Shown here: positions 6,201 through 9,364 of the stretch, piece after piece
How the letters are laid out: each line of letters opens with the position of its first letter
How positions within the stretch are numbered: the stretch's first letter is position 1
NCBI GenBank assembly: GCA_035702855.1
Contig: DASSZM010000001.1
Location: 1 to 9,364 of the forward strand
Direction of reading: 5' to 3'
Source of the DNA: JAKAQB01 sp035702855
GTDB taxonomy: Bacteria; Actinomycetota; Acidimicrobiia; Acidimicrobiales; Palsa-688
DNA: 9,364 nucleotides
Position numbers and translations under genes: made by a program
Notes under the pieces: model-generated
Told to the model about the DNA's origin: nothing
Databases searched by the model: none
Seen by the model: the letters and a program-made list of their open reading frames with translations, nothing else

Positions 6201-7054
6201 TCCGCTCGGCGCCCACCCTCCCGCTGCCCGCCGGCCGGCGGCGGGTCGCGGCCGTGCCGCTCGGCAGCCGCAGCGGGCTGGCCGTCGCGCTGGCGTCCGG
6301 CTTCGGGGTGCTGGCCTTCGGCTGGCCCTTCTTCGTGGCGCCCGGCCCCCTCGGGGGGAGCCTCGTGCCGCCCCTCATGTTCGGCGCCCTGCTGCTGATC
6401 GTCCTGGCGGTGGTGCTCGCCCAGCTGGCCGACGGCGGCATGGACTCCAAGGCGGTCGCCATGCTCGGGGTGCTCGCCGCCGCCGGCGCGGCGCTGCGCC
6501 CCCTCGGTGCGGGGACGGCCGGCATCGAGACGGTGTTCTTCCTGCTGATCGTCGCCGGGCGGGTCTTCGGGCCGGGCTTCGGGTTCGCCCTCGGCTGCGT
6601 CACGATCTTCACCTCCGCCCTCGTCACCGGCGGGGTGGGCCCGTGGATGCCCTACCAGATGTTCGCGTCGGCGTGGGTGGGCATGGGCGCCGGGATGCTG
6701 CCCCGGGTCCCGCCCCGCTGGGAGCGGGTGCTGCTGGCCGGCTACGGCGCCGTGGCCGGCTACGCCTACGGGCTGGCGGTCAACCTGTCGTTCTGGCCGT
6801 TCTCGGTGGACCCGTCCAGCTCGATCGCCTACCGTCCCGGGGCGGCGCTGCTCACCAACCTCCACCGCTACGTGATCTTCGATGCCACCACCTCGCTCGG
6901 GTGGGACACCGGCCGGGCGATCACCGACGTCGTCGCCCTGCTGGTTCTCGGCCCCGTCCTGCTCGCCGCCTTCCGGCGCGCCGCCCGACGGGCCGCCTTC
7001 GACGCCCCGGTGGGGTTCAGCGACGGCGCCGACGGCGCGGCACCGGCACGGTGA
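6197..7054 (+). CDS. cbrT: ECF transporter S component, probable cobalamin/corrinoid specificity (CbrT-like), 285 aa
   Basis: GTG 6197 overlaps the ATPase stop (GTGA). The protein is a polytopic membrane protein with hydrophobic segments around 26-48, 55-77, 86-103, 110-143, 150-168, 177-198 and 240-260. The central block GRVFGPGFGFALG (121-133), SALVTGG (140-146) and GPWMPYQMFASAWVGMGAG (148-166) is typical of group II ECF S components, including the CbrT type predicted for vitamin B12. It is not CbiM: the CbiM N-terminal His motif is absent, so cobalt ion transport is unlikely. Substrate assignment rests mainly on the upstream cobalamin riboswitch and the transcobalamin-like partners. A corrinoid precursor such as cobinamide is equally possible. 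The C-terminus after about 261 is basic, then acidic/Ala-rich and probably cytoplasmic. This is the last gene of the coupled operon. Confidence 0.85.
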   Translation: MIRSAPTLPLPAGRRRVAAVPLGSRSGLAVALASGFGVLAFGWPFFVAPGPLGGSLVPPLMFGALLLIVLAVVLAQLADGGMDSKAVAMLGVLAAAGAALRPLGAGTAGIETVFFLLIVAGRVFGPGFGFALGCVTIFTSALVTGGVGPWMPYQMFASAWVGMGAGMLPRVPPRWERVLLAGYGAVAGYAYGLAVNLSFWPFSVDPSSSIAYRPGAALLTNLHRYVIFDATTSLGWDTGRAITDVVALLVLGPVLLAAFRRAARRAAFDAPVGFSDGADGAAPAR

Positions 7055-7145
7055 GGGCCGAAAGCCCCGGCCGCGCCGCCATCCGGCCATCCATCGAGGA
7101 CTTTCTCCCCACATCCCCGACCACCGGCGGCGGCACCATCACGGC

Positions 7146-7571
7146 GTGTGCAGCTACTGCGGATGCGAAGCCGAACCGGCGGTGCGGGCGCTCATGGCCG
7201 AGCACGACCGGATCGCCGATCTCGCCTACCGGGCCCGCGCCGCCTCCGTCGGCGGCGACCCGCAGGCCGGGGCGCTGCTCGCCGAGGTGGCCGCCGCCTT
7301 CGCCGACCACTCCCGCGGCGAGGAGGCCGGGCTGTTCGCCCAGCTCCGCCTCGCCGGTGAGGGGGTCGAGGAGGTCGACGAGCTCGAGGCCCAGCACCGG
7401 CGGCTGCGTGCCGCCCTCGCCGACCCGACCCTGGCCGGCCGCCCCACCGACCTGGTGGCGGTCCTCGCCGAGCTCGCCGAGCACGCCGAGCGGGAGGACG
7501 ACGACCTGTTCCCCTTCGCCCTGCAGCGGCTGCCCGACGAGTCCTGGTCCGCGCTGGCCCGCTCCGGCTGA
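7146..7571 (+). CDS. Hemerythrin HHE-domain protein with N-terminal CxxCxC, 141 aa
   Basis: GTG 7146 is the start that yields the N-terminus MCSYCGC, which recurs in small actinobacterial hemerythrin-like proteins as I recall them. No strong Shine-Dalgarno is seen. The four-helix di-iron bundle ligands are visible: H20 (MAEHDRI), H55 with E59/E60 (HSRGEEAGLF), H84 (EAQHRRL) and H113 with E117/D118 (HAEREDDDLFPF). The HxxxExxxLF-like motif occurs twice with the same spacing. Such proteins bind O2 or NO, or act in iron, redox or stress handling. Cys2, Cys5 and Cys7 could hold a further metal or act as a redox switch. There is no signal peptide, so it is cytoplasmic. It lies 91 bases after the operon on the same strand; a functional link to B12 import is not shown. 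The family is confident, the role unknown. Confidence 0.88.
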   Translation: MCSYCGCEAEPAVRALMAEHDRIADLAYRARAASVGGDPQAGALLAEVAAAFADHSRGEEAGLFAQLRLAGEGVEEVDELEAQHRRLRAALADPTLAGRPTDLVAVLAELAEHAEREDDDLFPFALQRLPDESWSALARSG

Positions 7572-7650
7572 CCGGCACCGCCGGCCGGGCGCCGCACCGG
7601 CGCGCCCCGCAACTGGCGGCCGCCCTGCCCGAAATCCGCTCGGCGAGCCC

Positions 7651-7679
7651 GGAACCTTCCCGCCGCCGACGGCGTCGTA
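7651..7679 (+). promoter_or_regulatory. Putative ECF-sigma-factor promoter (GGAACC-N16-CGTC)
   Basis: GGAACC (7651-7656), a 16-base spacer and CGTCGTA (7673-7679) match the common extracytoplasmic-function sigma -35 (GGAAC) and -10 (CGTC) elements at normal spacing. Transcription would start about 7-10 bases downstream, leaving a leader of roughly 40 bases before ATG 7730 of the acyltransferase gene. An envelope-stress sigma factor would suit a cell-surface acyltransferase. The call rests on consensus matching only; in GC-rich DNA chance matches occur. Confidence 0.5.
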
Positions 7680-7729
7680 GACACGGTGGGAGAGATCCGG
7701 GTGGGCCGTTCGACGCGGGCGGGGGATGC

Positions 7730-9364
7730 ATGCCGCGGCCGCTGACCAGATCGCAGCGCTACATGCCCGGCCTCGACGGCATCCGGGCCATCGCCGTGCT
7801 GGGGGTGATCGGCTACCACCTCGGCCTGGCGTGGATCCCCGGCGGGCTGCTCGGGGTCGGGGTGTTCTTCACCCTCAGCGGCTACCTGATCACCGACCTG
7901 CTCCTGGCGGCGTGGGAACGCACCGGCCGGCTGCAGCTGCGCACCTTCTGGGTGCACCGGGCCCGCCGCCTGCTGCCCGCCCTGTTCGTGCTGCTGCCGG
8001 TGGTGCTGGTGTGGGTGGCTGTCGCCCGCCCGGCCATGCTCGGCGAGGTCCGGGGCCAGGCGCTCGCCTCCGCCCTCTACGTCGGCAACTGGTGGCTGAT
8101 CGCCCAGCACGTGTCGTACTTCGCCCGCTTCGGCCCGCCGTCGCCCCTCGGGCACCTGTGGTCGCTGGCGGTCGAGGAGCAGTTCTACCTGATCTGGCCG
8201 TGGCTGCTGGCCGCCGGCCTCGCCGGCGTCCGCCACTGGCGGCGCCGCCGCCCGGCGCCACCGCCCGCCGTCCTCGCCGGGGCCGCCGCTGCCGCCTCCG
8301 CCGGCTCCCGCCCCGCCGGCTCCCGCCCCGCCGGCGCCGGCGCCAGCGCCGGTCGCCCGACCGGGGCGCCGGCGAGCGCCGACCTGCGCGCCCTCGGCAA
8401 CCTGCTGAGCGGGCGGACGCTGCGAGCCGAGCAGGAGCCCGACCCCCAGGCCGCCGCCGGCGCCGGTGCCGCCGCCGTCGCCGGGGGGACCGGGGACGGT
8501 CGGCGGTCGCTGTGGGTGCTCGCCCTCATCACGCTGGCGCTCGCCGGCGCCTCCGCGGCGCAGATGGCCCTCCTCTACCACCCCGGCTTCGACCCGTCGC
8601 GGGTCTACGACGGCACCGACACCCGCGCGTTCGGCCTGCTCTTCGGGGCGGCGCTGGCCATGGTCTGGCCCAGCCGCGCCCTGTCGACGCGGATCGCCCC
8701 GCGGGCCCGCGTCCTGCTCGACGCCGCCGGCGCCGCCGGCCTTCTCGGCATCGGCGTCCTCATGTGGCGGACCACCCAGTACTCCCCGTTCCTCTATCCC
8801 GACGGGATGGTCCTGCTCTCCGTCGCCACCGTCGCCGTGGTCGCCGCCGCCGCCCACCCCGCCACCTGGCTCGGGCGGGCGCTCGGGTGGACGCCGCTGC
8901 GGTGGATCGGCTCGCGCTCCTACGCCATCTACCTGTGGCACTACCCGATCATCGTGCTGACCGACCCGGGCGCCAGCGCCCGGCCGAGCGGCCTGCGCGA
9001 CCTGGCCCAGGTCGCCGCCAGCCTGGTGCTGGCCGAGCTGTCCTGGCGGCTCGTGGAGACCCCCGTCCGCAGGGCCGGCCGCGCCGGCGACAGCCTCGAC
9101 CGCCTGCGCATGCGGCCCGTGACCGGCATCGGACGCCGCCCCGGCCTGGTGCTGTCCGCCGTCGCCGGGGTGGTCGTCGTCGGCCTCGCCGCCGTGGCCG
9201 CCCTGCCCGGCATCCCGTCCCACCCGGCGACATCAACCGTGGCGGGCGGCAGCGGGCCGCCGGTGGTCACCCCCACCGCGACCACGACACCGGCGCCGGC
9301 GGCGGTGTCCACCTCGTCGCCGACGTCACGACCGGGGGCCGGGGCGGGGGCCGGGACCACGAAG
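7730..9364 (+). CDS. Acyltransferase-3 (OafA/YrhL-like) membrane protein, C-terminus cut by window edge
   Basis: ATG 7730 is in frame with the family signatures and has GGGGG just upstream; the ATG four bases earlier is in another frame. At least 545 residues run to the window end without a stop. Acyltransferase-3 proteins are multi-pass membrane enzymes that transfer acyl groups to surface carbohydrates or lipids. Hallmarks seen: MPGLDGIRAIAVLGVIGYH (12-30, conserved His30), FFTLSGYLIT (46-55), RTFWVHRARRLLPA (71-84), GHLWSLAVEEQFYLIWP (141-157), DTRAFGLLFGA (297-307), GSRSYAIYLWHYPI (394-407) and WRLVETPVR (439-447). A further membrane helix (about 472-493) leads to a Thr/Pro/Ala/Gly linker at the window edge. 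In the family, an extracellular SGNH esterase domain often follows here. Odd: a low-complexity insert of about 90 residues (170-258) between membrane segments. Confidence 0.92.
   Translation, partial: MPRPLTRSQRYMPGLDGIRAIAVLGVIGYHLGLAWIPGGLLGVGVFFTLSGYLITDLLLAAWERTGRLQLRTFWVHRARRLLPALFVLLPVVLVWVAVARPAMLGEVRGQALASALYVGNWWLIAQHVSYFARFGPPSPLGHLWSLAVEEQFYLIWPWLLAAGLAGVRHWRRRRPAPPPAVLAGAAAAASAGSRPAGSRPAGAGASAGRPTGAPASADLRALGNLLSGRTLRAEQEPDPQAAAGAGAAAVAGGTGDGRRSLWVLALITLALAGASAAQMALLYHPGFDPSRVYDGTDTRAFGLLFGAALAMVWPSRALSTRIAPRARVLLDAAGAAGLLGIGVLMWRTTQYSPFLYPDGMVLLSVATVAVVAAAAHPATWLGRALGWTPLRWIGSRSYAIYLWHYPIIVLTDPGASARPSGLRDLAQVAASLVLAELSWRLVETPVRRAGRAGDSLDRLRMRPVTGIGRRPGLVLSAVAGVVVVGLAAVAALPGIPSHPATSTVAGGSGPPVVTPTATTTPAPAAVSTSSPTSRPGAGAGAGTTK
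8300..8329 (+). repeat. Two exact tandem copies of a 15-bp unit inside the acyltransferase gene
   Basis: The unit GCCGGCTCCCGCCCC occurs at 8300-8314 and 8315-8329, followed by a partial third copy (GCCGGC). In frame it encodes repeated AGSRP in the low-complexity loop of the acyltransferase. The 15-base length keeps the reading frame, consistent with slippage expansion in a tolerant loop. Confidence 0.8.

Noticed and set aside
3382..7054. Cobalt ion (CbiMNQO) transporter interpretation
   Set aside because: The S component lacks CbiM features and no CbiN-like gene is present. The ATPase is a fused pair, and the transcobalamin-like secreted proteins favour corrinoid uptake.
7055..7145. Intrinsic terminator after the ECF operon (GGGC/GCCC at 7055-7067)
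   Set aside because: It has a four-pair stem only and no T-run; too weak to call.
7226..9223. Long minus-strand open frame of 665 codons opposite the hemerythrin and acyltransferase genes
   Set aside because: The composition is Gly/Ala/Gln/Asp low complexity without motifs. The plus strand carries clear acyltransferase-3 and hemerythrin signatures.

Overview
The window is very GC-rich, with dense G/C third codon positions, frequent GTG/TTG starts and GTGA stop/start overlaps. This points to a high-GC actinobacterium. The lineage cannot be fixed from sequence alone; an Acidimicrobiia-like origin is only a guess. No tRNA, rRNA, CRISPR array, insertion sequence or phage gene was seen.

Layout. 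Positions 1-818 hold two minus-strand genes: a BON-domain protein cut by the left window edge, and a 96-residue acidic protein of unknown function. Positions 819-1236 are a 418-base divergent intergenic region. Its left part carries three GC-rich inverted repeats. Its right part is a cobalamin riboswitch (about 1001-1131) followed by an expression platform in which the ribosome binding site of the next gene can be masked by a hairpin. Positions 1237-7054 hold five tightly packed plus-strand genes. Positions 7146-7571 encode a small hemerythrin-like protein. From 7730 to the right edge lies an acyltransferase-3 membrane protein, truncated by the window and preceded by a good match to an ECF-sigma-factor promoter.

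The centre of interest is the five-gene operon under the riboswitch. Its first product is a secreted all-alpha protein with repeats resembling the alpha6/alpha6 barrel of transcobalamin and intrinsic factor. Its second is a secreted small domain resembling the DUF4430/transcobalamin beta domain, followed by a long Thr/Pro/Ala stalk and a C-terminal membrane anchor. The remaining three are EcfT, a fused double EcfA ATPase and an S component of the CbrT type. Together they read as a vitamin B12 capture and import system. The two halves of a transcobalamin-like binding protein appear to be made as separate chains, one anchored outside the membrane, and would hand corrinoid to an ECF transporter. 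B12 would shut the system down through the riboswitch. The riboswitch and the ECF components are well supported. The two-chain binding protein is an inference from short motifs and context.
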